Counted from the stretch's first letter, positions 1 through 9,183 are shown. The stretch is DNA of 22,500 bases from Cryptomeria japonica (GCF_030272615.1 NW_026729190.1:97501-120000); one strand, 5' to 3'. The notes: generated by a model not told the origin, from the sequence alone. Numbers and translations: made by a program.

Positions 1-430
1 CAAAGCGGTCGCACACCGGGTAAGGGAGTGAGAGCCCCAAACATAGCTGGGCGAGGCGCTCACTCCGCTCTTTAATATCTCGTTAATACCGCCAAGGAAA
101 TGGCACAAGCACACACACACAAGCATCCTCGGAAGAGGACAGTTCGAGTGACAGGTCAAATCCAAGAGTTCCGAAGACTACCTCCAGGAACAATCGGGAA
201 CAAGACCGATTACAAGTCGTCGAGTCTGTTACTGGGCGAACACGAGATGCGCACAGGAAATCGATCAGCCCTCACAATGGCCCAAGGCCAGAGATCGGAC
301 TGCTACGATTTACCCCAACAATCATCGTGCCACTCTTCGCAGAGAGGTGATAGACGCCAACGAGCCCGCGCATAGCAATCGAGGTGTAAAAAGGGCGTTG
401 AAGGCAGGAAGCCTGGACGAAAGAGGCTAC
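1..430. other. Non-repeated spacer, possibly distal 5' external transcribed spacer
   Basis: No gene, RNA or clear repeat is recognised here. A short CA run lies at about 110-121. If Pol I transcription runs leftward, this is the part of the external transcribed spacer nearest an 18S gene outside the window. The 18S 5' end itself (TACCTGGTTGATCC in plants) is absent on both strands. The open frames in this stretch have no recognisable domain. Confidence 0.4.
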
Positions 431-560
431 GAGGTCACCTCGAAGCGGTCTAAGAATCGGGCGCACTTGGGGCGACTACCAGTGCCAACCCCTTATCCCG
501 CGGTGCGTCCGACACACAGAAATTTCCAAGGCGGCCAAGGAGCCTCCCCGCATAGCAATC
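431..560. repeat. Diverged edge copy of the 188-bp repeat
   Basis: The stretch carries the ordered words of the 188-bp unit: GGGGCGACTACCAGTGCCAA, CCTTATCCCGC, GCGTCCGA, AAGGCGGCC and CATAGCAATCGGGGTG. It has many substitutions relative to the clean array that begins at 1181. It is probably an old copy at the array edge that escaped homogenisation. Confidence 0.8.
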
Positions 561-840
561 GGGGTGTGAGGTTACGGATGCAGCATTGATAGCAATCGAG
601 GTGTGAGGCGAAGGATGCAGAAGTGAGAGCCGAGGGATGTAGCAGAGATAGCAATCGGGGTGTGTGATGCAGAAGAGATAGCAATCGAGGTGTGCGGTGG
701 GAAGGGCCCAGCAGCCAGAATGCATGAAGCGACGGATGAAGCAGTGATGACAACCGGGCTGTGAGGAGAGGAGGGATGCAGCCAAGAAAGCAATCAGGGC
801 TCGAGGCAAGGGATGCATCAAGGATAGCAATCATGTTGTG
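561..840. repeat. Degenerate short tandem repeat derived from one module of the 188-bp unit
   Basis: The words ATAGCAATCGAGGTGTG and AAGGATGCAG recur at irregular spacing of roughly 35-65 bp. Both correspond to the CATAGCAATCGGGGTGCGAGG and GAGGGATGCGG portion of the 188-bp unit. This looks like secondary amplification of a sub-module, followed by decay. Confidence 0.7.
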
Positions 841-1180
841 AGGCGAGATTCCAAAGGCTAAACGTGAGAGGCTGCAGGGTCGACTCAGAGAGGTCTATGC
901 ATGTGAGAGGCTGAAAGCAAGGTCGACTCGGAGCGGTCTATGCATCGGGCGCGCTTGGGGCGACTACCAGTGCCAACCCCTTATCCCGCGACGCGTCCGA
1001 CAAAGAGAACGTTCCAAGGCGGCAGAGGAGGTTACCAGCCGAAGGATGCAGTAGCAATAACAGGTATAGTTCCGCGGCGGCCGAGAAGACTCACCGCATA
1101 GGAATCGGGATGCGAGGCGAGGGATGCGGCGGGAAGGCCCCGACGGCTAAACGGAAGAGGCTGCAGGGCCGCCTCGGAAT
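841..1180. repeat. Rearranged partial copies of the 188-bp repeat
   Basis: Fragments of the 188-bp unit occur in order but with insertions. One copy of the GGGGCGACTACCAGTGCCAA to GCGTCCGA block lies at about 957-992. From about 1080 the CATAGGAATCGGGATGCGAGG module leads into the regular array. Confidence 0.7.
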
Positions 1181-4100
1181 GGTCCAAGCATCGGATGCGA
1201 TTGGGACGACTACCAGTGCCAACCCCTTATCCCGCGATGCGTCCGATACACAGATAGTTCCAAGGCGGCCGAGGAGCCTCACCGCATATCAATCGGGGTG
1301 CGAGGCGAGGGATGGGGCGGGAAGGCCCCAACGGCTAGACGGAAGAGGCTTCAGGGCCACCTCGGAATGGTCCAAGCATCGGACGCGCTTGGGGCGACTG
1401 CCAGTGCCAACCCCTTATCCCGCGATGCGTCCGATACACAGATGGTTCCAAGGCGGCCGAGGAGCCTCACCGCATAGCAATCGGGGGTGCGAGGCGAGGG
1501 ATGGGGCGGGAAGGCCCCAACGGCTAGACGGAAGAGGCTTCAGGGCCGCCTAGGAATGGTCCAAGCATCGGACACGCTTGGGGCGACTACCAGTGACAGC
1601 CCCCTATCCCGCGATGCGTCCGATACGAAGATGGTTCCAAGGCGGCCGAGGAGCCTCACCGCATAGCAATCGGGGTGCGAGGTGGGGGATGCGGCGAGAT
1701 GGCCCCAACGGCTAGACGGAAGAGGCCACAGGGCCGCGTCGGAATAGTCCAAGCATCGGACGCGCTTGGGGTGACTACCAGTGACAACCCCTTATCCCGC
1801 GATGCGTCCGATACGAAGATAGTTCCAAGGCGGCCGAGGAGCCTCACCGCATAGCAATCGGGGTGCGAGGTGGGGGATGCGGCGAGATGGCCCCAACGGC
1901 TAGACGGAAGAGGCTGCAGGGCCGCCTCGGAATAGTCCAAGCATCGGACGCGCTTGGGGCCACTACCAGTGACAACCCCTTATCCCGCGATGCGTCCGAT
2001 ACGAAGATAGTTCCAAGGCGGCCGAAGAGCCTCACCGCATAGCAATCGGGGTGCGAGGTGGGGGATGCGGCGAGATGGCCCCAACGGCTAGACGGAAGAG
2101 GCCACAGGGCCGCCTCGGAATAGTCCAAGCATCGGACGCGCTTGGGGCGACTACCAGTGACAACCCCTTATCCCGCGATGCGTCCGATACGAAGATAGTT
2201 CCCAGGCGGCCGAGGAGCCTCACCGCATAGCAATCGGGGTGCGAGGCGAGGGATGCGGCGAGATGGCCCCAAAGGCTAGACGGAAGAGGCTGCAGGGCTG
2301 CCTCGGAATAGTCCAAGCATCGGACGCGCTTGGGGCGACTACCACTGCCAACCCCTTATCCCGCGATGCGTCCGATACACAGATAGTTCCGAGGCGGCCG
2401 AGGAGGTGGGGGATGCAGCGAGATGGCCCCAACGGCTAGACGGAAGAGGCTGCAGGGCCGCCTCGGAATAGTCCAAGCATCGGACGCGCTTGGGGCGACT
2501 ACCAGTGACAACCCCTTATCCCGCGATGCGTCCGATACACAGATAGTTCCGAGGCGGCCAAGGAGCCTCACCGCATAGCAATCGTGGTGCGAGGTGGGGG
2601 ATGCGGCGAGATGGCCCCAACGGCTAGACGGAAGAGGCTGCAGGGCCGCCTCGGAATGGTCCAAGCATCGGATGCGCTTGGGGCGACTACCACTGCCAAC
2701 CCCTTATCCCGCGATGCGTCCGATACACAGATAGTTCCAAGGCGGCCGAGGAGCCTCACAGCATAGCAATCAGGGTGCGAGGCGAGGGATGCGGCGAGAA
2801 AGCCCCAACGGCTAGAGGGAAGAGGCTTCAGGTCCGCCTCGGAATGGTCCAAGCATCGGACGCGCTTGGGGCGACTACCAGTGACAACCCCTTATCCCGC
2901 GACGCGTCCGATACACAGATAGTTCCAAGGCGGCCGAGGAGCCTCACCGCATAGCAATCGGGGTGCGAGGCGAGGGATGCGGCGAGAAGGACCCAACGGC
3001 TACACGGAAGAGGCTTCGGGGCCGCCTCGGAATGGTCCAAGCATCGGACGCGCTTGGGGCGACTACCAGTGACAACCCCTTATCCCGCGACGCGTCCGAT
3101 ACACAGATAGTTCCAAGGCGGCCGAGGAGCCTCACCGCATAGCAATCGGGGTGCGAGGCGAGGGATGCGGCGAGAAGGACCCAACGGCTAGACGGAAGAG
3201 GCTTCGGGGCCGCCTCGGAATGGTCCAAGCATCGGACGCGCTTGGGGCGACTACCAGTGACAACCCCTTATCCCGCGACGCGTCCGATACACAGATAGTT
3301 CCAAGGCGGCCGAGGAGCCTCACCGCATAGCAATCGGGGTGCGAGGCGAGGGATGCGGCGAGAAGGACCCAACGGCTAGACGGAAGAGGCTTCGGGTCCG
3401 CCTCGGAATGGTCCAAGCATCGGACGCGCTTGGGGCGACTACCAGTGACAACCCCTTATCCCGCGACGCGTCCGATACACAGATAGTTCCAAGGCGGCCG
3501 AGGAGCCTCACCGCATAGCAATCGGGGTGCGAGGCGAGGGATGCGGCGAGAAGGACCCAACGGCTAGACGGAAGAGGCTTCGGGTCCGCCTCGGAATGGT
3601 CCAAGCATCGGACGCGCTTGGGGCGACTACCAGTGACAACCCCTTATCCCGCGACGCGTCCGATACACAGATAGTTCCAAGGCGGCCGAGGAGCCTCACC
3701 GCATAGCAATCGGGGTGCGAGGCGAGGGATGCGGCGAGAAGGACCCAACGGCTAGACGGAAGAGGCTTCGGGTCCGCCTCGGAATGGTCCAAGCATCGGA
3801 CGCGCTTGGGGCGACTACCAGTGACAACCCCTTATCCCGCGACGCGTCCGATACACAGATAGTTCCGAGGCGGCCGAGGAGCCTCACCGCATAGCAATCG
3901 GGGTGCGAGGCGAAGGATGCGGCGAGAAGGACCCAACGGCTAGACGGAAGAGGCTTCGGGTCCGCCTCGGAATGGTCCAAGCATCGGACGCGCTTGGGGC
4001 GACTACCAGTGACAACCCCTTATCCCGCGACGCGTCCGATACACAGATAGTTCCAAGGCGGCCGAGGAGCCTCACCGCATAGCAATCGGGGTGCGAGGCG

Positions 4101-5035
4101 AGGGATGCGGCGAGAAGGACCCAACGGCTAGACGGAAGAGGCTTCAGGGCCGCCTCGGAATGGTCCAAGCATCGAACGCGCTTGGGGCGACTACCAGTGA
4201 CAACCCCTTATCCCGCGACGCGTCCGATACACAGATAGTTCCGAGGCGGCCGAGGAGCCTCACCGCATAGCAATCGGGGTGCGAGGCGAGGGATGCGGCG
4301 AGAAGGACCCAACGGCTAGACGGAAGAGGCTTCAGGGCCGCCTCGGAATGGTCCAAGCATCGGACGCGCTTGGGGCGACTACCAGTGACAACCCCTTATC
4401 CCGCGACGCGTCCGATACACAGATAGTTCCGAGGCGGCCGAGGAGCCTCACCGCATAGCAATCGGGGTGCGAGGCGAGGGATGCGGCGAGAAGGACCCAA
4501 CGGCTAGACGGAAGAGGCTTCAGGGCCGCCTCGGAATGGTCCAAGCATCGGACGCGCTTGGGGCGACTACCAATGACAACCCCTTATCCCGCGACGCGTC
4601 CGATACACAGATAGTTCCGAGGCGGCCGAGGAGCCTCACCGCATAGCAATCGGGGTGCGAGGCGAGGGATGCGGCGAGAAGGACCCAACGGCTAGACGGA
4701 AGAGGCTTCAGGGCCGCCTCGGAATGGTCCAAGCATCGGACGCGCTTGGGGCGACTACCAGTGACAACCCCTTATCCCGCGACGCGTCCGATACACAGAT
4801 AGTTCCGAGGCGGCCGAGGAGCCTCACCGCATAGCAATCGGGGTGCGAGGCGAGGGATGCGGCGAGAAGGACCCAACGGCTAGACGGAAGAGGCTTCAGG
4901 GCCGCCTCGGAATGGTCCAAGCATCGGACGCGCTTGGGGCGACTACCGTTGCCAACCCCTTATCCCGCGATGCGTCTGATACACAGATAGTTCCGAGGCG
5001 GCCGAGGAGCCTCACCGCATAGCAATCGGGTTGCG
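1181..5035. repeat. 188-bp tandem repeat array, 20 full units plus a partial one
   Basis: Using the word (G/A)GTCCAAGCATCG as landmark, units start at 1181, 1369, 1558, 1746, 1934, 2122, 2310, 2470, 2658, 2846 and then every 188 bp to 4914. One unit is 189 bp (an extra G near 1484). One is 160 bp (a 28-bp deletion near 2400). The last unit is cut at about 5035. Units from about 2846 rightward mostly carry GACGCGTCC and AGAAGGACCC, while earlier ones carry GATGCGTCC and AGATGGCCCC, so two subfamilies are present. Each unit contains nested inverted repeats. The 94-codon frames in every unit follow from the repeat and are not genes. If Pol I runs leftward, the array lies in the transcribed 5' spacer. 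Confidence 0.97.
4336..4439. other. Nested inverted repeat in one 188-bp unit (example)
   Basis: Outer arms GGCCGCCTCGGAA (4336-4348) and TTCCGAGGCGGCC (4427-4439) are perfect 13-bp complements. Middle arms ATCGGACGCG (4359-4368) and CGCGTCCGAT (4407-4416) are perfect 10-bp complements. GGGG (4372-4375) can pair with CCCC (4392-4395). The gaps between outer and middle stems are 10 nt on each side. The same layout recurs in the other units with at most a few substitutions. Confidence 0.75.
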
Positions 5036-5277
5036 AGGCAGATTATTGGGAAGGGAACCCCCTGGGATGCGGCTCAAGCAGTGCCCAAAGGGACTGGAAT
5101 GCGGAATCACATCGAGAGACCCAAATGCTATACGAGGGCTCAAATCGAATTATCGATTTGGCCACGACATGGACGCATCGGAACGACTACCTTTGCCGAA
5201 CCACTCGCAATTGCATCCATACCGAAACCAATAGACATTTCCGTTAGAGCCCTCGCATAGCATTCGGGAATCTCGCA

Positions 5278-5367
5278 TGCCCCTCTAAATCGACCAATGC
5301 TGGCGCTCAATGAAAATCCGAGCGCTACCACCGTTCGAGCGCCAGCATTGGTCGAGTTAGAGGGGCA
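5278..5367. other. 31-bp hairpin beside core P1
   Basis: The left arm (5278-5308, ending GACCAATGCTGGCGCTC) and right arm (5337-5367, starting GAGCGCCAGCATTGGTC) are complementary over 31 bp with one mismatch. The 28-nt loop contains ATCCGAGCG. Imperfect hairpins with the same loop word occur beside P2 (5767-5792 with 5828-5854) and P3 (6207-6233 with 6268-6294). On the minus strand they would lie about 30-120 nt downstream of the predicted start. Confidence 0.85.
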
Positions 5368-5390
5368 CGGGGGAGAATGCTCCAGTCAAC

Positions 5391-5406
5391 ACCTCCCCTA
5401 TATAAG
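5391..5406 (-). promoter_or_regulatory. Candidate Pol I start-site core P1 (possible gene promoter)
   Basis: The minus strand reads CTTATATAGGGGAGGT, matching the plant Pol I initiation consensus TATATA(A/G)GGGG. P1 is the leftmost core, so with leftward transcription it is nearest the expected 18S gene. GGGGAG at 5370-5375 can pair with CTCCCC at 5393-5398. On the + strand the same bases could be read as a Pol II TATA box (CTATATAAG). I prefer Pol I because the conserved G-run and the repeated spacer layout are typical of rDNA. Confidence 0.65.
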
Positions 5407-5530
5407 TTATTTGTCCGATTCTCGCACAACCGTAGTCTGCCTCGTCGAATCAAACAACGGTCCCAGATTCCGACTTCCGTTCCGTAGAGACCCAAAAGCT
5501 AGATGGAGGCTCGCAAGAAAGAGAGTCGGC

Positions 5531-6040
5531 GCATAGCAATCGGGTTTCTCGAACGTTTAGGGACCGAGCTCACTTGCGGATAGGGCAAAATCCGCCAAGC
5601 AACCCAAAAGCTAGACGGGGGCTCGAATCGAATCGCCTAGGCGGCCACAACAACGACGTGTTGGATCGACTACCAGTGCCAAACCATTCAGCAAGACTAG
5701 TCTGTGTCGAGGCCGGATAGAGATTCTCAGAGAGCGCCCGCATAGCATTTAGGAGACCTGCCGCGTCCCTCACACTCGACAAATGGTGGTGCACGTTTAT
5801 AAATCCGAGCGATCCCAACCCTTTCAAGCACCAACATCGGTCGAGATAGAGGGGCACGGAGGGGGCTGCGTGAGACAACACAGTCCCCTATATAAGTTAT
5901 TTGTCCGATTCTCACACATCCGAAGAATGGTCATCAAATCGGACAACAGCCCAAACTTCCGACTTCCGTCCCAGAAAGCCCAAGAGCTATCTAAAACGTT
6001 CATGGCCGGAACTCGATCGCGGCTATACCAGTCCGCCAAG
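5531..6040. repeat. Long promoter unit 2
   Basis: Second long unit, with CATAGCATTTAGGAG, a weaker hairpin, core P2 and trailing CCCAAAAGCTAGAC-type sequence. The stretch from about 5600 to 5700 (AAAAGCTAGACG, then CGACTACCAGTGCCAA) aligns with the GGCTAGACGG to CGACTACCAGTG stretch of the 188-bp repeat. Confidence 0.75.
5881..5896 (-). promoter_or_regulatory. Candidate Pol I core P2
   Basis: The minus strand reads CTTATATAGGGGACTG, so the bases after the G-run differ from the other cores. The partner strip differs too: AGGGGGCT (5860-5867) pairs with AGTCCCCT (5882-5889), so the small stem is kept. Lies 490 bp from P1. Confidence 0.6.
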
Positions 6041-6415
6041 CAACCCAAAAGCTAGACTGGAGCTCTAGTCGAATCACCTCTGTGGCCATTGCAAGGACGT
6101 GTTGGAGCGACTACCATTGCCGAACCATTCCGCAGGTCGAGTCCATACCAAGGCCGCATAGAGATTCACGATGAGCTCCTGCATAGCAATCAGGAGACTT
6201 GCCGTGTCCATCACAATCGATAAATCCTGGTGCAAGATTTTTGCATCCGAGCGCTCCAACCAGTCGAGCACCAGCATCAATCGACATAAACGGGCACGGG
6301 GGGAGGATGCTCGAGAACACTACCTCCCCTATATAAGTTATTTGTCCGATTCTCAAGCAGCCGAAGTCTGGTCATCGAATCGGGTCAAAGACCACAACTT
6401 CCGACTTTACCCACA
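6041..6415. repeat. Long promoter unit 3
   Basis: Third long unit, with the AAAAGCTAGACTGG and CGACTACCATTGCCGAACC words, CATAGCAATCAGGAG, a hairpin and core P3. It ends where the CATCGGACCCAAATTCCG minisatellite begins. Confidence 0.72.
6322..6337 (-). promoter_or_regulatory. Candidate Pol I core P3
   Basis: The minus strand has TATATAGGGGAGG. GGGGAGG (6300-6306) pairs with CCTCCCC (6323-6329) over 7 bp. It shares the TTATTTGTCCGATTCTC flank with P1 and P2, while P4-P13 have CTATTTGTC. Confidence 0.62.
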
Positions 6416-6790
6416 ATGCAAGTCATCGAATCGAACATCGGCCCCCGAGTCGGACTCCATGCGTATGTCAGGTCATCGGACCCAAATTCCGCCTTCCTGC
6501 GCATGGCGGGCCATCAATATCAACTCGGTCATCGGACCCAAACTCCGCCTTTTTGCGTATGGCACGCCTTCAAATCGGTCATCGGACCCAAATTCCGCCT
6601 TCCTGTGCATGGCGGGCCATCAACATCAACTCGGTCATCGGACCCAAATTCCGCCTTTCTGCGCATGGCACGCCATCAACTCGGTCATCGGACCCAAATT
6701 CCGCCTTCCTGCGCATGGCAGGTCATCGGACACAAATTCAGACCTCGCCAATATGCCTACGTATCGAATCGGTCATCGGACCCAACTTCC
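6416..6790. repeat. Minisatellite with CATCGGACCCAAATTCCGCC core
   Basis: The word GGTCATCGGA starts at 6471, 6527, 6577, 6633, 6683, 6721 and 6771. Spacings are 56, 50, 56, 50, 38 and 50 bp, so the basic period is 50-56 bp with an alternating 106-bp dimer. The array merges into the P4 unit. The long + frames here result from the repeat. Confidence 0.88.
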
Positions 6791-6866
6791 GACTTCATCC
6801 ATACTGTAGGGTCTTTGAGGTTGGCGCGGTGCGCTCAACCCAGGGAGTCGACCCATCGAAGCATAC

Positions 6867-6882
6867 ACCTCCCCTATATAAG
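6867..6882 (-). promoter_or_regulatory. Candidate Pol I spacer promoter core P4
   Basis: The minus strand has TATATAGGGGAGGT. The pairing strip is shortened to GGGAG (6843-6847) with CTCCC (6869-6873). A GTCGAC site lies at 6847-6852 and the GTTGGCGC hairpin at 6830-6849. Confidence 0.6.
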
Positions 6883-7187
6883 CTATTTGTCCGATTCCCA
6901 CACCTGTGTAGTTTGCACCTCTGACCAGGACATCGACCCCAACTTCCGAACTCGACTGCAACGACGGCACCAGCGCCTTGGTGCGCACCTTGCGACGCAC
7001 AGTCCCAACATTCGCCTTCCTGCACATGGCAGGTCATCGGACCCAAATTCCGACCTCGCGAGTATGCCTACATATCGAATCGGTCATCGGACCCAACTTC
7101 CGACTTCATCCATACCGTAGGGTCTTTGAGGTTGGCGCGGTGCGCTCAACCCGGGGAGTCGACCCAACGAAGCATACACCTCCCCTA

Positions 7188-7203
7188 TATAAGCTATTTG
7201 TCC
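7188..7203 (-). promoter_or_regulatory. Candidate Pol I spacer promoter core P5
   Basis: Same core as P4. GGGGAG (7153-7158) can pair with CTCCCC (7190-7195). GTCGAC lies at 7158-7163 and the GTTGGCGC hairpin at 7131-7150. Confidence 0.6.
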
Positions 7204-7488
7204 GATTCCCACACCTGTGTAGTTTGCACCTCCGATCAAGACATCGACCCCAACTTCCGAACTCGCCTCCAACGACCGAACCAGCGCCTTGGTGCGCACC
7301 TTGCAACGCACAGTGCCAACATTCGCCTTCCTGCACGTGGCAGGTCATCGGACCCAAATTCCGACCTCGCGAGTATGCCTACATATCGAATCGGTCATCG
7401 GACCCAACTTCCGACTTCATCCATACCGTAGGGTCTTTGAGGTTGGCGCGGTGCGCTCAACCCGGGGAGTCGACCCAACGAAGCATAC

Positions 7489-7504
7489 ACCTCCCCTATA
7501 TAAG
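7489..7504 (-). promoter_or_regulatory. Candidate Pol I spacer promoter core P6
   Basis: Same core, 301 bp from P5. GGGGAG (7464-7469) pairs with CTCCCC (7491-7496). GTCGAC lies at 7469-7474 and the GTTGGCGC hairpin at 7442-7461. Confidence 0.6.
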
Positions 7505-7799
7505 CTATTTGTCCGATTCCCACACCTGTGTAGCTTGCACCTCCGATCAGGACATCGACCCCAACTTCCGAACTCGACTAAAAAGACCGCACCAGCGCCT
7601 TGGTGTGCACCTTGCAACGCACAGTGTCAACATTCGCCTTCCTGCACATGGCAGGTCATCGGACCCAAATTCCGACCTCATGAGCATACCTACTAATCGA
7701 ATCGGTCATCGGACCCAACTTCCGACTTCATCCATACCGTAGGGTCTTTGAGGTTGGCGCGGTGCGCTCAACCTGGGGAGTCGACCCATCGAAGCATAC

Positions 7800-7815
7800 A
7801 CCTCCCCTATATAAG
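7800..7815 (-). promoter_or_regulatory. Candidate Pol I spacer promoter core P7
   Basis: Same core, 311 bp from P6. GGGGAG (7775-7780) pairs with CTCCCC (7802-7807). GTCGAC lies at 7780-7785. The 52-bp satellite begins about 100 bp to the right, inside the GCGCCTTGGTGCGCACC word of this unit. Confidence 0.6.
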
Positions 7816-7910
7816 CTATTTGTCCGATTCCGACACCTGTGTAGTTTGCACCTCCGCTCAGGACATCGACCCCAACTTCCGAACTCGCCTGCAACGACCG
7901 AACCAGCGCC

Positions 7911-8575
7911 TTGGTGCGCACCAAAAGTGCGCACTTTTGGAGGGCACTTTTCTGCGCTCCAAAGGTGCGCACTTTTGGAGGGCACTTTTTGGAGGGCACT
8001 TTTCTGCGCTCCAAAGGTGCGCACTTTTGGAGGGCACTTTTTGGAGGGCACTTTTCTGCGCTCCAAAGGTGCGCACTTTTGGAGGGCACTTTTTGGAGGG
8101 CACTTTTCTGCGCTCCAAAGGTGCGCACTTTTGGAGGGCACTTTTTGGAGGGCACTTTTCTGCGCTCCAAAGGTGCGCACTTTTGGAGGGCACTTTTTGG
8201 AGGGCACTTTTCTGCGCTCCAAAGGTGCGCACTTTTGGAGGGCACTTTTTGGAGGGCACTTTTCTGCGCTCCAAAGGTGCGCACTTTTGGAGGGCACTTT
8301 TTGGAGGGCACTTTTCTGCGCTCCAAAGGTGCGCACTTTTGGAGGGCACTTTTTGGAGGGCACTTTTCTGCGCTCCAAAGGTGCGCACTTTTGGAGGGCA
8401 CTTTTTGGAGGGCACTTTTCTGCGCTCCAAAGGTGCGCACTTTTGGAGGGCACTTTTTGGAGGGCACTTTTCTGCGCTCCAAAGGTGCGCACTTTTGGAG
8501 GGCACTTTTGTGCACTCCAAAGGTGCGCACTTTTGGAGGGCACTTTTCCTGTGCTCCAAAGGTGCACACCTAGGT
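7911..8575. repeat. 52-bp satellite, about 11 near-identical copies plus degraded ends
   Basis: TCTGCGCTCC recurs at 7951, 8003, 8055, 8107, 8159, 8211, 8263, 8315, 8367, 8419 and 8471, exactly 52 bp apart. The last copies decay near 8512 and 8549. Each unit holds two GGAGGGCACTTTT sub-repeats and a 24-nt near-palindrome (for example 7957-7980, arms CTCCAAA and TTTGGAG, one mismatched pair). A perfect 20-nt palindrome, CCAAAAGTGCGCACTTTTGG, opens the array at 7921-7940. The unit length is not a multiple of three and contains no stop codon in several frames. That produces the long frames on both strands, which are not genes. Confidence 0.97.
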
Positions 8576-8696
8576 GAGCACCTTCGACCACACCTTGTAG
8601 CACACCAAACTCTGACTTTCGACTTCATCCGCAATGCAGGGTCTTTGAGGTTGGCGCAATGCGCACAACCAGGGGAGTCGACCCATCAAACCCAAC

Positions 8697-8712
8697 ACCT
8701 CCCCTATATAAG
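8697..8712 (-). promoter_or_regulatory. Candidate Pol I spacer promoter core P8
   Basis: The minus strand has TATATAGGGGAGGT. AGGGGAG (8671-8677) pairs with CTCCCCT (8699-8705). GTCGAC lies at 8677-8682 and the hairpin GTTGGCGC/GCGCACAAC at 8650-8669. Confidence 0.6.
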
Positions 8713-8853
8713 CTATTTGTCTGATTCTCATACATGCGTAGCCTGCAGGAGCAATTAGGACATCGACCCCAACTTTCGGCTTCTAAACGAAAACAAGGTC
8801 TTTGAGGTTGGTGTAATGCGAACAACTAGGGGAGTCAACCCATCAAACCCAAC

Positions 8854-8869
8854 ACCTCCCCTATATAAG
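8854..8869 (-). promoter_or_regulatory. Candidate Pol I spacer promoter core P9
   Basis: Same core. AGGGGAG (8828-8834) pairs with CTCCCCT (8856-8862). The GTCGAC site is changed to GTCAAC. The hairpin at 8807-8826 is weakened (GTGT against GCGA). Confidence 0.57.
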
Positions 8870-9010
8870 CTATTTGTCTGATTCTCATACATGTGTAGTC
8901 TACAGGAGCAATTAGGACATCGACCCCAACTTTTGACTTCTTAACGAAAACAAGGTCTTTGAGGTTGACGTAATGCGCACAACCAGGGGAGTCGACCCAT
9001 CAAACCCAAC

Positions 9011-9026
9011 ACCTCCCCTATATAAG
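9011..9026 (-). promoter_or_regulatory. Candidate Pol I spacer promoter core P10
   Basis: Same core. AGGGGAG (8985-8991) pairs with CTCCCCT (9013-9019). GTCGAC lies at 8991-8996. Confidence 0.58.
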
Positions 9027-9167
9027 CTATTTGTCCGATTCTCATACATGTGTAGCCTGCAGGAGCCATTAGGACATTGACCCCAACTTTTGACTTCTTA
9101 ACGAAAACAAGGTCTTTGAGGTTGGCGTAATGCGCACAACCAAGGGAGTTGACCCATCAAACCCAAC

Positions 9168-9183
9168 ACCTCCCCTATATAAG
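9168..9183 (-). promoter_or_regulatory. Candidate Pol I spacer promoter core P11
   Basis: Same core. The pairing strip is reduced to GGGAG (9144-9148) with CTCCC (9170-9174). The GTCGAC site is changed to GTTGAC. Confidence 0.57.

Larger units (their letters stand above)
5036..5530. repeat. Long promoter unit 1
   Basis: First of three related units (about 440-490 bp between cores). Its order is a CATAGCATTCGGGA module, a long hairpin (5278-5367), a G-rich strip, core P1 and then sequence related to the 188-bp unit (CCCAAAAGCTAGA). Its left part joins the last truncated 188-bp copy without a clear gap. Confidence 0.75.
6791..7910. repeat. 300-320-bp promoter units carrying P4 to P7
   Basis: Units are spaced 321, 301 and 311 bp between cores. 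Each holds GGTCTTTGAGGTTGGCGC, a GTCGAC site, the TATATA core, CTATTTGTCCGATTC, an ACATCGACCCCAACTTCCGA block, GCGCCTTGGTGCGCACC, and one or two copies of the CATCGGACCCAAATTCCG minisatellite word. They look like spacer promoter repeats. The fourth unit is interrupted by the 52-bp satellite. Confidence 0.85.

Noticed and set aside
1-430. Possible 18S or 5' ETS end at the left edge
   Set aside because: The conserved 18S start is absent on both strands, so only the general label of non-repeated spacer is justified.
1540-4920. Series of 70-94-codon minus-strand frames (MDHSEA...) in the 188-bp array
   Set aside because: One frame per repeat unit, overlapping its neighbour because 188 is not a multiple of three. 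They look like a gene family but are copies of one non-coding spacer repeat.
7951-8520. CRISPR-like regular repeat
   Set aside because: The 52-bp units are directly adjacent with no unique spacers, no cas genes occur, and the DNA is plant rDNA spacer.
7706-8758. Frames of 220-336 codons across the 52-bp satellite
   Set aside because: A 52-bp stop-free unit repeated eleven times opens all phases at once, giving the same peptide in rotated frames. No start context or domain supports a gene.
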